DNA from: Lateolabrax maculatus
Taxonomy: Eukaryota; Chordata; Actinopteri; Acropomatiformes; Lateolabracidae
DNA length: 64,000 nucleotides
Direction of reading: 5' to 3'
NCBI GenBank assembly: GCA_031216445.1
Contig: CM062213.1
Location: 12,959,501 to 13,023,500, forward strand
A program made the position numbers and the translations under genes. Below are positions 27,801 to 39,270 of the stretch, piece by piece. The number at the start of each line of letters is the position of its first letter. Within the stretch, counting starts at the first letter, position 1. The notes below the pieces were generated by a model. It ran no database searches. It was given only the letters and a program-made list of their open reading frames with translations, and was not told where the DNA came from.

Positions 27801-30800
27801 TTGGTGATTCTTGTTCAGTCAATAACACTGGTAAACTGTGCCAGTGTTTTGAAGTCCCCTCACCAGTGAAAATCAAGTTTTAACCTTGTTAACGTGACCA
27901 TGTGGTGTTTTCCAAGTGCTACAAGACATATCAGGAGAAATAAGCAGCCAAAGCCGTGGCTGAGCATGTCTGCTTTGAAACTGCAGTGTGCCAAGGAGTC
28001 TCAAAAAAACGGATTCAATCAGGCAGGGTTTCGTACGTCACAATCCCGAGGAACCAGTTCAGTGATGTGAGCGATTCACCTGGAAAGGGAGCGCTGTTTA
28101 TTCCGCTGTGGAACATGTGCTACTCTGCTAGCGTGCTCGCTGACGTGACGGCTCCGTGTGAAGAAATGAGCTGATTGATCGGCCGTAGCTCAAACTTGTG
28201 AGTTAAAGCTCCGGGTGATCAATAACCCGCGGAAACAAACAGCAGGAGATTGTCCGCTCCGCAGCGCTCCCTCTCCGAGTGAGTCACATAAGGATGGAGC
28301 GGCAGTCCTGCGTTGTGATTGGCTAATAGAGATAGCTGGGGAGTTCGGCGTTTTGGCGGTCGCCATCTTGGTTTTTTGGAGCCAGATGTGAGGTTATTTG
28401 GAGGAGAGGGTAACGCTGCCTCCATTCAGATTGGGGGTCGACTTGTCAATCACGCGGTAGACCCGCCCTAAGGCATACGCCGCTTTATTGTCTATTTTGT
28501 CTAAATGTGACCATAATTTACAAAATGAACATCATGCTGTATTGAAGAAGACTTGAAACAAGCGATTGAGACCATAAACTCATTTGAAGAATGTTTACTG
28601 AGGTAATAAATCCGGTGAGGAGTGGGGTCATTTTCTCAATGACCTCTATACAACCTGACTTCTTTTTGCATCCAGCGGAGTCACCCCCTGGTGGCCGTCA
28701 GAGAGAATGCAGGTTTAATGCGCTTCGCATTGGATTCACTTATCAGACCCCGAAGTTGCCGCTTGAGCTAAACCCACAGCAGGACTGATGGTGCAGACAC
28801 ACAGGACTCAACCTCAACTTTATGCAAATGATGTCCGTCCAGTGTATCAGGTCAAACCATCAAACTAAGCAGTGCTGATCAAATATGAATCAAGATTCTG
28901 TTACTGCATTGCCTATTTTAGGCCTCAAATGTTTTAACCATATGTGGAATAATGTTATTTTCATTCACTCGTTCACAGCAGCCCTTTTTCAGTGGTAAAA
29001 TTGCTGTTGGTCCCAGAAACTAAAACACACTGTGATGCTCTTCTGATCCATCTTTGTAACCTGCGGAGAAACAGTCCTTGTCTTACAGACTTCACCTCAT
29101 TTTTGTTCTGCTCTTTTCTCAAAGTTGAAATAGACATAGGCTGCAAGTGTGCCTAGTCTGCAGCAGCGGACAGGCCACCAAGGACTGTTTTCTGGATTGG
29201 ATTTATTCAAAACTGCTGGCAGGACACATTTAAACACATTTAGTTTGCCCGGTGCTTTCAGCAGCCTTAATAATGACACAAATTAATTCCTTGTTTTGAA
29301 GGCTACCACCTGTAAAAGGAAGACCTTACAGGTGGCCCAGAATTGTCTGGCTTCTGTTTTTCAAACAACTGTGATTCATCATTTTATGTCTACCTTGCAT
29401 GTATGTTTCCTCTTTTTTTCTCAACTTACAGACATACACAGACAATCCTGTCTGGGTCTTGGGTTAAGTGCATATTAAAGACTCTTTTACAGGGTGTTTT
29501 AAAACGATTCAGCTCAAAACATGACAAAGTCAGCCAGAGAAAGCCTTTTCAATCAACTCATGAAGCTTATGTAATTTCAGCCGCCAAAATTGACAGCCCC
29601 CAGCTAAGTTAAGCCTGCTTTTGTGTACCTGTGTCTGAAATCAAGGACCAAAAATGACTAAGAATTTCACGCAGCAAATATGACCATTGTTATAATTGTG
29701 AACTGTGAATGGAACTGAGAATGGAAAGCCTGACAGGCATAGCTACAGTGGGGTCAGGGCTTAGCGACTGGTCAATTTGTATGATTAGAAAATATTTACT
29801 GGTTTCAGTTTCTCTGATGTGACTTGCTGTTCTCTATTTCATATGATTGCAAATTGAATATTTGTTCAGTTTGTTCAATTTCGCACTGTTCTGAACCTGA
29901 CTTCGGATAAAAACCTCGGATGGGCATTTGCGATTATTTTTGACAGTTTATAGATTCAATGATGAATCAATAATGAAAATAATCATCAGTCACAGCACTA
30001 ATTTACACATATTCGCAGAACCTTATCGGGCACAGTCATCAAACTTTCATACAGAAACGCATACAGACACACCCTGGCCCTGCGCACGCAGGCGCAGGAA
30101 GACACACACCACCATCAGCATCAACAACAAGTCACAGCTTCAGGTAGAGATCCAGTCTGCTGCACCCTGTGAACACTTATCAGCCTGTGAACAAGCTGTC
30201 GGTGAGGTCTAACAGTGGCTGATGTGTGCTGTAACCGAAGCTGTAATAGAAGGATTGAAGACTCTGGTGTGGTCATTACAGCGGGATGGATGGATTGTTT
30301 TTTTTTTTTTTTTTGTTCTTTTTTGGTCAAATGGCTGTATTTTGGTGACGATGCTCTCACTCCCACACTAGCAATTAGTGTGCCAGCTTGTCCATTCTTG
30401 CTCACAGCAGCGGTGTAGAAACGCACACTCACTCACACGCGCACACACAGATCGTGCGTGTGTGTACATGCATGCACACACATGCACACAAAAACGTACA
30501 TGAAACCCAAACGTACACTCTCGCACATTATCCAAGCCATTTGCTGTTTAGTTTGGTTGATGGAACAGGAATGTTCCCAGAGATTCATTGCTGCATAACA
30601 GCTGAACTTAATAAAGCATCTCTTTCATTAGTGGTGTATAAACTCACTGCAACAAAATACCAATAGAAAAAGACAAATTACAAAACAACAATAATTTGTC
30701 TATTTATAAAACGTTGGAATGGAGACACTAACACTCAGTAAACTGACTGTTATCTTCCTCAGAATAAAGAATACTAAGTGGTGATTGTTGCTCACCGAGA

Positions 30801-33800
30801 ACAGGGTAAATTAACATCGATTGGCTGAAGAAAATCCATTAAAAAAAATAAAACACTTGACTGCACACAAAAGGAGCATAGATGACAGGGAAGCTTGTTT
30901 AGACAGAAATGGGTTTCTCCTCAAATGCCGAAAAAAAAACCCGAAAGTGAAAACTTTTTACACAAGTAAGACTGTGTTTTTGTTTCCCATCACTTACATT
31001 TACATTTTAATCCATACACCGATAAATACAGATGGTGTAATTTTATTTTGTGTCAAGGATAATAGTTTTCATGTATGGAGTACACATTTTGACTTGGGTG
31101 CAGTGCTCAGTCCGTTCTTTCACATTAAAAAAATCACAAAATGTATATTTTGACAGTGATGCTCTTATTGTAACAATCCTGTCCTATGTGCTTATGCCCC
31201 CTGCAGGACGATGCCCAGCAGCTCTTCGCCCTGTCTGCTGCTGCTGAGGAACAGGGCATCCTTCCTGATGACCTGTCCAACGTGGTCAAGCGATTGTGGG
31301 GTGACAGCGGCATACAGAGTTGCTTTGCACGGTCACGAGAGTACCAACTCAACGACTCTGCAGCATAGTGAGTATGAATTTATGTGTGTATTTTATACTG
31401 TGACCCCTCTTAAGCATCAAAACACATGTCTGTTTTTTTTTTTCTGAAATAATTCTATTTCAACAAAGTAATACCTTCCAGCCATGCGCCAACTTGCTTA
31501 AATCTATGGTTTTTAATATTCTACTCACTTTTGGAAAATTCAGGTTGCCATTTTCAACGTTGCATATCCTCTACTACTTGTACATCAATCAGTATACAAT
31601 CTGCTCCTGCATACACCACTATAAATGTAAATGTGGTCAAGTGGGAAACCTCACAGCTGTCAAATCTGCTATGTCTCATCCTTCATACCTGTTTGTCATT
31701 AATATTAGAAAATATTTCTGCAACTGAAACGCTGCACTTTAATATTATTTTAATAAGATTATAAAACAGCTCAAGAAAGTGACAGTGAGAAAGGTTTGAG
31801 TTTGTTTTTATTTGGTGGATGGTTGTGCTGATTCATTTTATGTTGATGTCATATAAAGGGCTGTTTAATATTCCTCCCATCAGGGATGCTGTTCTCTTGG
31901 TGTTGTGACGGATCTAATGGTGCAGCCCTTTCAGCCTCTCTCATCTGTGCTGCTGTGGGAAGCCTGTCTCTAACTTTTCTAGTGAGCAATAGAAACTGGA
32001 AAGATTATCCAATAACTTCTGTTTAGTGGTTATTTCTCCCTCTGTGGGTTTGATTCTGTAATATTGTAACCTAATATACAGAGCACTGAATAGTTTGTCT
32101 TGAGGGATGAGACAATGAGGCTTTAATTCAAGGAAAGTGATCCTTTACACAAACTATGAGAATTGATAGTTGTGATAATAAAACCCCCAAGTGACCCTGT
32201 TGTTTCTTTGGATTAAGTTGATTAATTTGTGTATGTTGAGCGATAAGACGGAAAGAAATGTCTGTTTAATCATTTATTATGTTTTTATTCACTTCAGTTA
32301 GTTTGCCAAGTTTTGTCGCCGCTTTTATTTGTATCATTCTGTGGACGTGATATGCATGAATGGTGAGGTGTGTACAATTGAAATGGATATATATTTCTTC
32401 CTGATCCTGATCAATGCCGGAAGCTGAAATGCATTGGTCTGACAATAAAGATGTTCTGTATACTATGTGTTGCTGGAGTTTTGATCTCTTTAGACGTTTT
32501 CCCTTCTCCATGCACCTTGGTTTTGACCAGAAACCTCTTCTCTGCTTCTATATATCTCTTTCTGTCTGCAAAGCCTGGGTTGGCTGGGCCACTAAAGCTC
32601 CCAGATGGCCCTGGATGATGATGATGCAATGCTTGTGAATGTGGGGCAGCTTGTGTCAAACATGGTGAAGATGCTTCCACACTCCCCTACTGACCGACAA
32701 CAGTCTGTCAGAAAACAGAGGAAAAGCAAAAAGGGATAGAGAGTGTATGGGAAAGGAGGACAAGAGTTGCGAATGGAGAACTAAAAGAGAGCAAAAAGGA
32801 AAGAAATGCAGCCAATTGTATAGACGGAGAGGAGACAACATACTGTCTTTTTACTTTATGTAAAATTTAACTTGCATCTCTGTGTTTGATGTGTAACGTT
32901 CCTTTCAACATTTCTGTGTACTTTCAACACTGCTCTGACAAAGTAATTAAGGCCCCATTATCCTACTTTTAAAAGGAAAATAATCTTTTGAGATTGAGAT
33001 TGATCTTACTTGAAGCCATATTGATTGCCTTGGAATTTTGTATTTAAACAAGTTACAGTAGGATTTCACTCATGAACATCAAATTCACTAAAGCAGAGCA
33101 AATCAGAAAAGAATATGCATGTTGCCATAGAAATCCTCCCACTAAGGATAGTACATAGTACTAGTGGGTCTAGTGGTAATCCCTTAGTGGTTTCACATAG
33201 ACATTTCAGCCAGCCATCTCACATGGGGATTTATTATATGAGTAGCGAGTATGTGCAGAGTTGATATTTGGCATCCACGCTCTGACCTCATCTCACTTCC
33301 CACAAGCATACACTGAGCGAAGCACAGCAGACATTGGCGTGACAATAAAAAGTGCACCACCAATAAACTGCATTAGATACAGAGTCTCACACCTTGTGTT
33401 AGGTATATCTGTTACAGGAGATGCAATATCTAGTGAACTGAAATGGATAAATTGAAAGCCAGCAAAACCACCAGAGATGCAGCAGTAGGCAAGGACATCA
33501 GCTGTGCAGCGGATAATATTTAACTTCAGCTTATTAAACTCACATAAATGTATGGTTTGGAGCAGGCAGGCAAATCATTTCTAAAGAAATGTTATGTAGG
33601 TTCAAGAAACATGATAACCAGAAGTACATACATGTATATGTTGTGTATGTGTGTGTGCACAGCCTGTTCGTGTTTTTTCTCCCTCTCTCCCTTGCAGGTT
33701 GCAAATCACGTTGAAATCTTAATCACTCTGTCTCTCTCTCGTTCTCTCTCTCTCTCTCTTAGTTACCTGAATGACCTGGAGAGGATAGCTAAAGCAGATT

Positions 33801-36800
33801 ACATTCCCTCCCAGCAGGATGTGCTGCGAACTCGGGTCAAGACCACTGGCATCGTGGAGACTCACTTCACTTTCAAGGAACTGCACTTCAAGTAAGGCCG
33901 TAGCATTGCCGTCTCCGGTCTGACCCTGTCTCTTGTTTTCATCGAAGCAAGCACTTTAGCCATTTGCAAACCAATGTGAGAGTCCAGGGAACTCTCACTT
34001 AGCAACTCACCCACAGTGAGAGGGTGTATTTGACATTAAGCAACCTGAGTGGTAATATGACCCCCTAGTGTTCTCTCATCTCTGGTGCTTGCTTGCAGTG
34101 TTATTTGGTGATACATTAAAAAAAAAATGCCAGTTGTCTGTTCAGTCTTACTAGCCACACGAGCACATGAAACATGACCAATACTGAATTAAATGTAACT
34201 GTCCTTTTTAGAGAGCAGCAAGGCAAATACCTGGCTTGGACATTTAAGTAACTGGGTAAATGCGGGTATGGCACCACAGGTGTTTTCATTGAATTAGGCT
34301 CTATCAGCGTAAGCAGTGACATCACCACGCCAGCCTCCTCCACAGCCGCTCTAAACAAATTGCCACACCTAATTTTGTTCCCAACATTAATAGCAGCGAG
34401 GAGCGACTGACCCTCCGGGCTTGAAATGTGCAACTCAGCTACTCAGAAGCCAATTTGTACCAGCAATTAAAAGCTTAATTATCACGATTGCACTGAGAGC
34501 TGAGTAAATAAATTAGATCCTGCTCACCATGCTCTCGCTCAGTAAAACCAGAGCTTTATATAGTGCTAAGATTAGAGTGTGCCTGCATGGTACAGTACTG
34601 TAGGTCTTACATAAAATATGCTCTGACCCAGCCTAAGGACTCATGTGTGGAATAGTAATGGATGTATAGATATCTCTCTTAATAGAAAATGAGTAAGAGG
34701 TAGAGTACATGTTTTAACATTTGATAACAGGACCTATACTGAAGCAGATCCAGTTCCTGTGTATCGGTGTATCTCTAAGTAACAAAAGCTAGAATCTTCT
34801 TATTTTTACAGATCTAAGTTGTTTGGTTTGTCTTTTTCAGGTCTTGGGCGGTGTATAAAATACCCAAGACTTTGTACTGCTGCTAAGCAGAGCTTGATTA
34901 TAAAAAAAGCAGCAGCAGCAGCCACATGGCTCTGGTGTGACCTGTTTCCTGATAAACTCTCTGATATTTACCCTTTGTCACAGCCTCAATATTTGGCCTG
35001 AATAATACATGGAGGCAATCAATAAGAAGAAAGTCACGTTTTTATAGCTCTGTCCTGTTTGCCATAATAAGTATGGAAAGGAAATACTTAATAGATACAG
35101 AGAGATGTCATCGTTTGACAATGGCTTAATTTAGATTTGTCAAAATGGTGCTTATTGGGCATCTGCTAACCTAAACAGATTGTGGGTTCTCTGAAACCTC
35201 ACATTCACCCTCTATATCATCAAAACATGGCAGTTGTCCTGGATGTGTTGGACTGTTATCACTTTAGCTGTCTGTAGGGTTTCGCTGACACCTCTAACAG
35301 CTTCGATCACAGTGCTCTGCTTCCCCATTAGCCAGTGCTTTGCTCTGAATATAGAGGCCTGCCTGCCTCTTGTTGCTTGCACTGACCCTGCCGTCTTTGA
35401 TCAGATATCTGACATCTCTCCACCTCCTCTCCACTTTTGTTCTCAAAGCAACCTCATGAAAACTTAATGTACATCCAGGGATTGGATAACACCCTAACTT
35501 TTTTCCTTCCTTCCTTCTTCACCACCATTCTTCCTGAAATGTCCTCTTAAGTGCCCTTTTCTCTGTCAGCCTCACCGTACTGTCTTTCATTGTGACCTCC
35601 TTCCTACCAATAGTGAACACCCAAACAAACACACAGTGTTTCTCCTTTGCTTCATCCCCTTTGCAGAATGTTTGATGTGGGAGGCCAACGCTCAGAGAGA
35701 AAGAAGTGGATCCACTGTTTTGAAGGAGTCACAGCCATTATTTTTTGTGTTGCACTGAGTGCTTATGACCTGGTGCTGGCAGAGGATGAGGAGATGGTAT
35801 GGAAAAATCCACCTTTCTGCTTGTGTGTCTGCATCTGCATGGATGATATAATTTTATTAGCTTCATAAATCTTCTCTTTGGCCTATTTTCAGTACGAGGT
35901 AGTTTAGATTGTAAGGCATTAGAAGGCATTTAATATTGCCCATGCCTCGTTTATTGTTGCTTAATAATAATGAGCTCCAGGTGGTAAAATTAGCTCCACT
36001 GACTTTAACAATCCATTTACAGTTGAACCAATGGAGAGTAATTATGTAATAAAAGTTTATTTTTCAATTGACTTGAACATTTTGACCCCAATTTCTTGAA
36101 GTGCTTATGAATTTAAAGCAAGTGCTCAGGAGAGACTTGGCCAAAAGATTATTGCCATATTGCCACAGAACCTCCTCGGCACTGGTTATTCCTCACATTT
36201 AAAACATCAAACAACATCCTACCTTAGTGGCAGATCTGATGTGTTGTGCTTTAGTGGAGGCCATAAGCCGTGACCGACTTTGCTTCTCCTTAGAACCGAA
36301 TGCACGAGAGCATGAAGCTGTTTGACTCCATCTGCAACAACAAGTGGTTCACTGAGACCTCCATCATCCTCTTCCTCAACAAGAAGGATCTCTTTGAGGA
36401 GAAGATTACTCGCAGCCCCCTCTCCATCTGCTTCCCAGAATACACAGGTACACAGTGGAATACCAGAGGTCGTACTGCGCCTGAAGGCACTGCTTTAATA
36501 GTTAAACATCCAGTAAGACCACAGACAGGTTGCTGTGGCTGCAAGAGCTGGCTCACTAACAAATTGCAGCATAAGAAAAGGTAGTCTGTATATTAATACC
36601 AAATCCCTTCCTCATCTTCCCAGGAGCCAACAAGTTTGATGAAGCAGCCAGTTACATTCAGACCAAGTTTGAGGACCTGAACAAGAAAAGGGACACAAAG
36701 GAGATCTACACCCACTTCACCTGTGCCACTGACACCAAGAACGTGCAGTTTGTCTTTGATGCCGTCACTGACGTCATTATTAAGAACAACCTGAAAGACT

Positions 36801-36814
36801 GCGGTCTTTTCTGA
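5572..36814 (+). CDS. gnai2: gnai2, inhibitory G-protein alpha-i2 subunit, complete
   Basis: The alpha subunit of heterotrimeric Gi couples receptors to inhibition of adenylyl cyclase at the inner plasma membrane. Coding exons: 5572-5689, 25361-25403, 27052-27193, 31207-31367, 33763-33891, 35667-35796, 36294-36447 and 36624-36814. Lengths 118+43+142+161+129+130+154+191 total 1068 nt, that is 355 residues and TGA, with all phases consistent. Visible motifs: Gly2/Cys3 for myristoylation and palmitoylation; P-loop GAGESGKS at 40-47; switch I RTRVKTTG with Arg179 and Thr182; switch II DVGGQ with Gln205; NKKD at 270-273; TCAT near the C terminus; and C-terminal CGLF with Cys352, the pertussis-toxin ADP-ribosylation site. 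The 355-residue length (one more than alpha-i1 and alpha-i3) and the SAYDLV variant point to GNAI2. No broken residue was found. Confidence 0.97.
6556..6596. repeat. (GT)n microsatellite
   Basis: About 40 bp of GT repeats with one GGG interruption, in gnai2 intron 1. Confidence 0.95.
8020..8043. repeat. 11-bp perfect palindrome
   Basis: The arm 8020-8030 (gcatgatgcat) and the arm 8033-8043 are exact reverse complements with a 2-nt spacer. Confidence 0.8.
9795..9845. repeat. (GT)n then (GA)n compound microsatellite
   Basis: An uninterrupted GT tract of about 37 bp (9795-9831) is followed by a short GA tract. Confidence 0.95.
11830..12110 (-). repeat. dispersed teleost repeat, family B (copy in reverse)
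   Basis: It begins 'attgcaactaatttattcat' and ends in 'tagaattgattaagtgaat'-like sequence (near 12032). It resembles, in reverse complement, the element at 36880-37222. This is a short non-autonomous element common in teleosts, with AATYGATTAA-type ends. Diverged. Confidence 0.5.
13691..13724. repeat. 17-bp perfect tandem duplication
   Basis: The unit ttctaagagtcacaaat occurs twice in direct succession (13691-13707 and 13708-13724). Confidence 0.9.
14440..14570. repeat. possible dispersed repeat with 'taccgtgatacc' end
   Basis: The stretch around 'aataccgtgataccaggcaa' resembles the end of a teleost interspersed element I have seen before. Weak call, based on memory of the motif only. Confidence 0.3.
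15585..15660 (+). repeat. dispersed teleost repeat, family A (copy 2)
   Basis: 'gttgataccactctcttgtc' followed by 'gctacagccaacagccgttt' parallels the segment near 2456-2515 of copy 1. Confidence 0.55.
16461..16829. mobile_element. non-autonomous DNA transposon (MITE) with terminal inverted repeats
   Basis: The left end (gggctacgttcagacggcag...) pairs with the reverse complement of the right end (ggctgcgttcacactgcagg) at most positions over about 22 bp. The interior is 370 bp with no ORF. The end sequence and size suggest a hAT-type MITE. No clear target-site duplication could be read, so the superfamily is inference. Confidence 0.65.
18061..18305 (+). repeat. dispersed repeat, family C (copy 1)
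   Basis: Shares extended similarity with 54194-54440: both begin tcctgtcagaagtac, share cttatcaaca, agttgtttgttctt, ttttagagaaaat and gccatctt, and end with a 'ctgccccata/ccgccccata' stretch. It lies in gnai2 intron 1. Confidence 0.75.
20100..20166 (+). mobile_element. L2/Maui-type LINE 3' end
   Basis: 'aaattccttgtatgtgaaaa', then 'cttggcaataaactc', then four copies of the octamer-like unit 'gattct'. An AATAAA followed by a (TGATTC)n tail is the typical 3' end of teleost L2-clade LINEs. Only the 3' end is present. Confidence 0.7.
20765..21085 (+). repeat. dispersed repeat, family D (two tandem partial units)
   Basis: Two related units (about 20838-20930 and 20987-21085) share 'actttggtgatc', a '...tggtacagacatt' start and 'tctagc(a/g)ccaccatc'-like ends. 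The same unit recurs at 23195-23310 and 56090-56165. It is a repeat familiar from percomorph fish; its class is unclear. Confidence 0.65.
22195..22255 (+). repeat. dispersed repeat, family B (end fragment)
   Basis: 'catcaattcatcaactaatt' followed by 'gtttcagcgctata' matches the typical start of family B elements. Confidence 0.4.
23195..23470 (+). repeat. dispersed repeat, family D
   Basis: 'ctgaaatttggtacagacat', 'ttccccacaaggtga', 'ctaactttggtgatcccgtt' and 'tctagcaccatca' match the family D unit. The following part with 'gcagatgttagcatcaaaac' also belongs to the usual element. Confidence 0.65.
25006..25045. repeat. TA/TG-rich alternating simple repeat
   Basis: An alternating purine-pyrimidine tract of tatatatgta-type units about 315 bp before gnai2 exon 2. 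Confidence 0.85.
25361..25403 (+). CDS. gnai2: gnai2 exon 2
   Basis: A 43-nt exon encoding [14 protein letters not shown], most of the P-loop. The acceptor is ttccaacag and the donor is gtaagt. Confidence 0.97.
27052..27193 (+). CDS. gnai2: gnai2 exon 3
   Basis: 142 nt. Encodes [20 protein letters not shown] and the helical-domain start, ending NPSRM at a phase-0 donor. Confidence 0.97.
28280..28770. repeat. dispersed teleost repeat, family E
   Basis: A contiguous block holds 'ttgtgattggctaatagaga', 'ggtcgccatcttggtttttt', 'acttgtcaatcacgcggtag', 'accccctggtggccgtcaga' and 'cgcttcgcattggattcact'. These are hallmarks of an interspersed repeat I recognise in many teleosts. It is more GC- and CpG-rich than the surrounding intron. 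Probably a non-autonomous element; ends not defined. Confidence 0.55.
29918..30002 (+). repeat. dispersed repeat, family B (3' fragment)
   Basis: 'gatgggcatttgcgattatt', 'tgacagtttatagattcaat' and a closing 'aataatcatcagtcacagca' match the end of the copy at 36880-37222. Confidence 0.55.
31207..31367 (+). CDS. gnai2: gnai2 exon 4
   Basis: 161 nt, one codon longer than the alpha-i1/alpha-i3 equivalent. Encodes [20 protein letters not shown] and ends in [11 protein letters not shown] (split Tyr codon). Confidence 0.97.
33731..33760. repeat. (TC)n tract forming the polypyrimidine tract of gnai2 exon 5
   Basis: A TC-rich simple repeat immediately before the AG at 33761-33762, so it also serves as the acceptor's pyrimidine tract. 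Confidence 0.85.
33763..33891 (+). CDS. gnai2: gnai2 exon 5
   Basis: 129 nt. Encodes [20 protein letters not shown] and switch I (RTRVKTTG) with the catalytic Arg179. Confidence 0.97.
35667..35796 (+). CDS. gnai2: gnai2 exon 6
   Basis: 130 nt. Encodes [20 protein letters not shown], with switch II Gln205, then [13 protein letters not shown]. Confidence 0.97.
36294..36447 (+). CDS. gnai2: gnai2 exon 7
   Basis: 154 nt. Encodes [20 protein letters not shown] and the guanine-specificity motif NKKD. Confidence 0.97.
36624..36814 (+). CDS. gnai2: gnai2 exon 8 (last coding exon)
   Basis: 191 nt. Encodes [28 protein letters not shown] and the C-terminal NNLKDCGLF before TGA. Confidence 0.97.
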
Positions 36815-36816
36815 AG

Positions 36817-37864
36817 GTAGGATAGAGGGATGACAGCGTGGTTGATATATAAAATGTTATTGAACAGCTTTAGGTCATTTAGGTTGCCTATAGCTGAAAT
36901 GATTTGTCAATTAATCACTTAGTTGATCGACAGAAAATGAATTGGCAACAGTTTGATTATTGTTTAATTGTTTATAAAAACCCTCTGGCTATAGCTTTAC
37001 AAATTTGAATATTTGTTAGGTTTCTTACTTTTCTATAATTGTAAACTCAGATAGAAAACAAGCCATTTGAGTATGTCAACGTGAGCTCTTGGAAATTCTG
37101 GATGACCATTTTTCCTATATTCTGACATTTTATAGACTAAACAAATAATCCAACAAGACAACATTGTTGATTAATTGCCAGATTAATCAATTATTGATGT
37201 AAGTGTCAGTTACAGCCCTAGTTTTATCATAGTGACAAAATGATAACTGCTAGCAAAATCGGTATGATTAGTTAATTCAATGGCAAATGAGAACTCTCAA
37301 GCTATATTGTGCATTTATTACACCACCTACTGGCTGTTCACAATTTTTCCACCAATGGAGTTGTTTTTTGTTGGGGCTTTTTGTGCATATTGATACAAAT
37401 TTGTGATTTTGGGGGGAAAATATATAAAATTGATTCAGCCTTACAATTACAGTTAGGTCTTTGGATTATCTAGAGTAACAAGCCTATGTTGCTGTAAAGG
37501 CTGTTGAGTTTTTTTTACATGTCATTACTTTGAGCACCACAAACATTCAACTCCAAGAATGGAACACGACATCTCAAAACCACCAAAACATTTGCATGGC
37601 TTGATACCCCTAGGGATAAGTGAGAAAATATGTTCTTTGTGATTTTGGTGAACTAAATATTTTTGTGTTGGCAAGTATAATGTAAACTCATCCAAATCCG
37701 TGTGGTTTACTCTTAATTGCTTAAAACCAGATTAAACAGGATAAATTAGTAAACTCAAAATTCAAGTCCTTGCACATTAAAACAGTAAAATAACAGCTCT
37801 TCTCTCTACATTTTTCATTGTATTTGTCTAAAGGTGCTTTTTTGTCATCTTTCTGTTCATGCAG
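36817..37864 (+). other. gnai2: probable intron in the gnai2 3' UTR
   Basis: A consensus donor (AAG|gtagga) begins two bases after the stop codon. An acceptor with pyrimidine tract (tctttctgttcatgcag) ends at 37864. A 3' UTR intron at this place is, as I recall, a feature of mammalian GNAI2 and GNAI3. A family B repeat lies inside it. Confidence 0.6.
36880..37222 (+). repeat. dispersed repeat, family B (fullest copy)
   Basis: Starts 'gctgaaatgatttgtcaatt', has 'tagttgatcgacagaaaatg' and 'tctgacattttatagactaa', and ends 'gtcagttacagccctag'. The two ends are roughly inverse in character (AATTAATC-rich). It is a very common teleost non-autonomous element. Confidence 0.7.
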
Positions 37865-38479
37865 GACAATGTCAGACGCACACAGACTGCATGAGAGACT
37901 GCAACAGCCATGTGATGATTACTGCTTTTCATAATGAAAACCATAACAGACTTGATTCCTAGAGGGGAAACCTTAAAGAACTTCAACAATCACTGATTTG
38001 CAACCATCACATTCTCTGTCAATTGTGTTATTATTTTTTATATATATATATTTCTTACTGCTCTTGATCAAGGGTTCTCATACTATTCATACTGAGCACC
38101 TGTAAATAGATATTCGACCAAGGACCCCCTTATTGGACACAACGACTAACAATCAAGGGCACTCACCTGAGAACTGCTGTTTTTAAATTAGACTTATAAA
38201 TTCAATTATAAATTATATTATCTGACTGGCTTAAGTGAAAGATAATTTTGGAAGAGTAAAACTTATCATAATAATAATCCATTATATCATCATGCCACAT
38301 GGCAAAACAAGATATAGAAAAATAAAAGTATTTTTTATCCTTAATAGGCCTTCAAAAACAGGTTTAAGAACCACACCACTTGTTTAAACAGTAGTTATCT
38401 GATTTGATGAGTCTCATTTTTTTTGCATTCATATCTCTTTTTGAGTTTTTTAGGTTTTCATTTTACTATCCCCTTTTCA

Positions 38480-38640
38480 TGCACAAGCCAGTGCGCTCTG
38501 TCACTCCCAAGCCCAGATAAATGGGGAGGGTTGCGTCAGGAATGGCATCCGGCATAAAAACATATGCCAAATCAAAAATGCGGATCATCCGCTGTGGCTA
38601 ACCCTAATGGGGAGCAGCCAAAAGAGGAAGAAGATTTTAC
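38480..38640 (+). mobile_element. teleost LINE 3'-end remnant
   Basis: 'gggttgcgtcaggaatggca', 'tccggcataaaaacatatgc', 'gcggatcatccgctgtggct' and 'ggggagcagccaaaagagga' followed by a (GAA)-rich tail match a very abundant teleost LINE 3' end. The clade (RTE-like or other) is not certain. Confidence 0.6.
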
Positions 38641-39264
38641 TATCCCCTTTTGTTCTGAAGTTTAATAAGAGACTATTATACAAAAAATATATATACTTTT
38701 TATAAAAATCACATTAATTTATGTTAACTAATGTTGGCATTTTATGAACCTTTTGACTGCACAGAGCTTATTTTTAGAAGAAAACAAACAAGCATGGAGA
38801 ATGAAAATGGATGAAGGGAAATGTTTTTTGTAAAATGTTTACATATAATCAATATTCACCGTTGTACTATAGTGCATTGTTCTGCATGGCTGTCCATAGA
38901 TTAGCTTTTATCCCCCACAAACTGAATAACATTCCTTAAGTAACTTCTTTAAAGAAACAAAAGAGAAATGGTTATGTGTCACTTTTAAGATATCTGCAAG
39001 ATTTTTTGGTGGTTATGTCTGTTCCTAACATGGATTGTTCTGTAATATTTGTTTCATTCCACGTCTTTTTACATATGTTTGTGCCTTGATATCTGTTTAC
39101 ACTTGTTCTTTAGAGACATGCTATCTTCATAGAGTGAATTAGGGCTATTTCTACTCCACTTCAGTTCACTTAACCCATGAGTTAAGATGCACCACAACAC
39201 AGAGACAAATGGGTGATAGTTGTTCATTAATATTAAGATAAAAGTAATTCACTTGTTAAATGTA

Positions 39265-39270
39265 AATAAA
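39265..39270 (+). terminator. gnai2: gnai2 candidate poly(A) signal
   Basis: AATAAA followed about 30 nt later by tgtgttgtgtc, a GT-rich downstream element. Confidence 0.5.

Noticed and set aside
32390..32460. Possible LINE 3' end ('ggtctgacaataaagatgtt')
   Set aside because: The AATAAA-type tail resembles retroelement ends, but no tandem tail or second copy in the window supports it.
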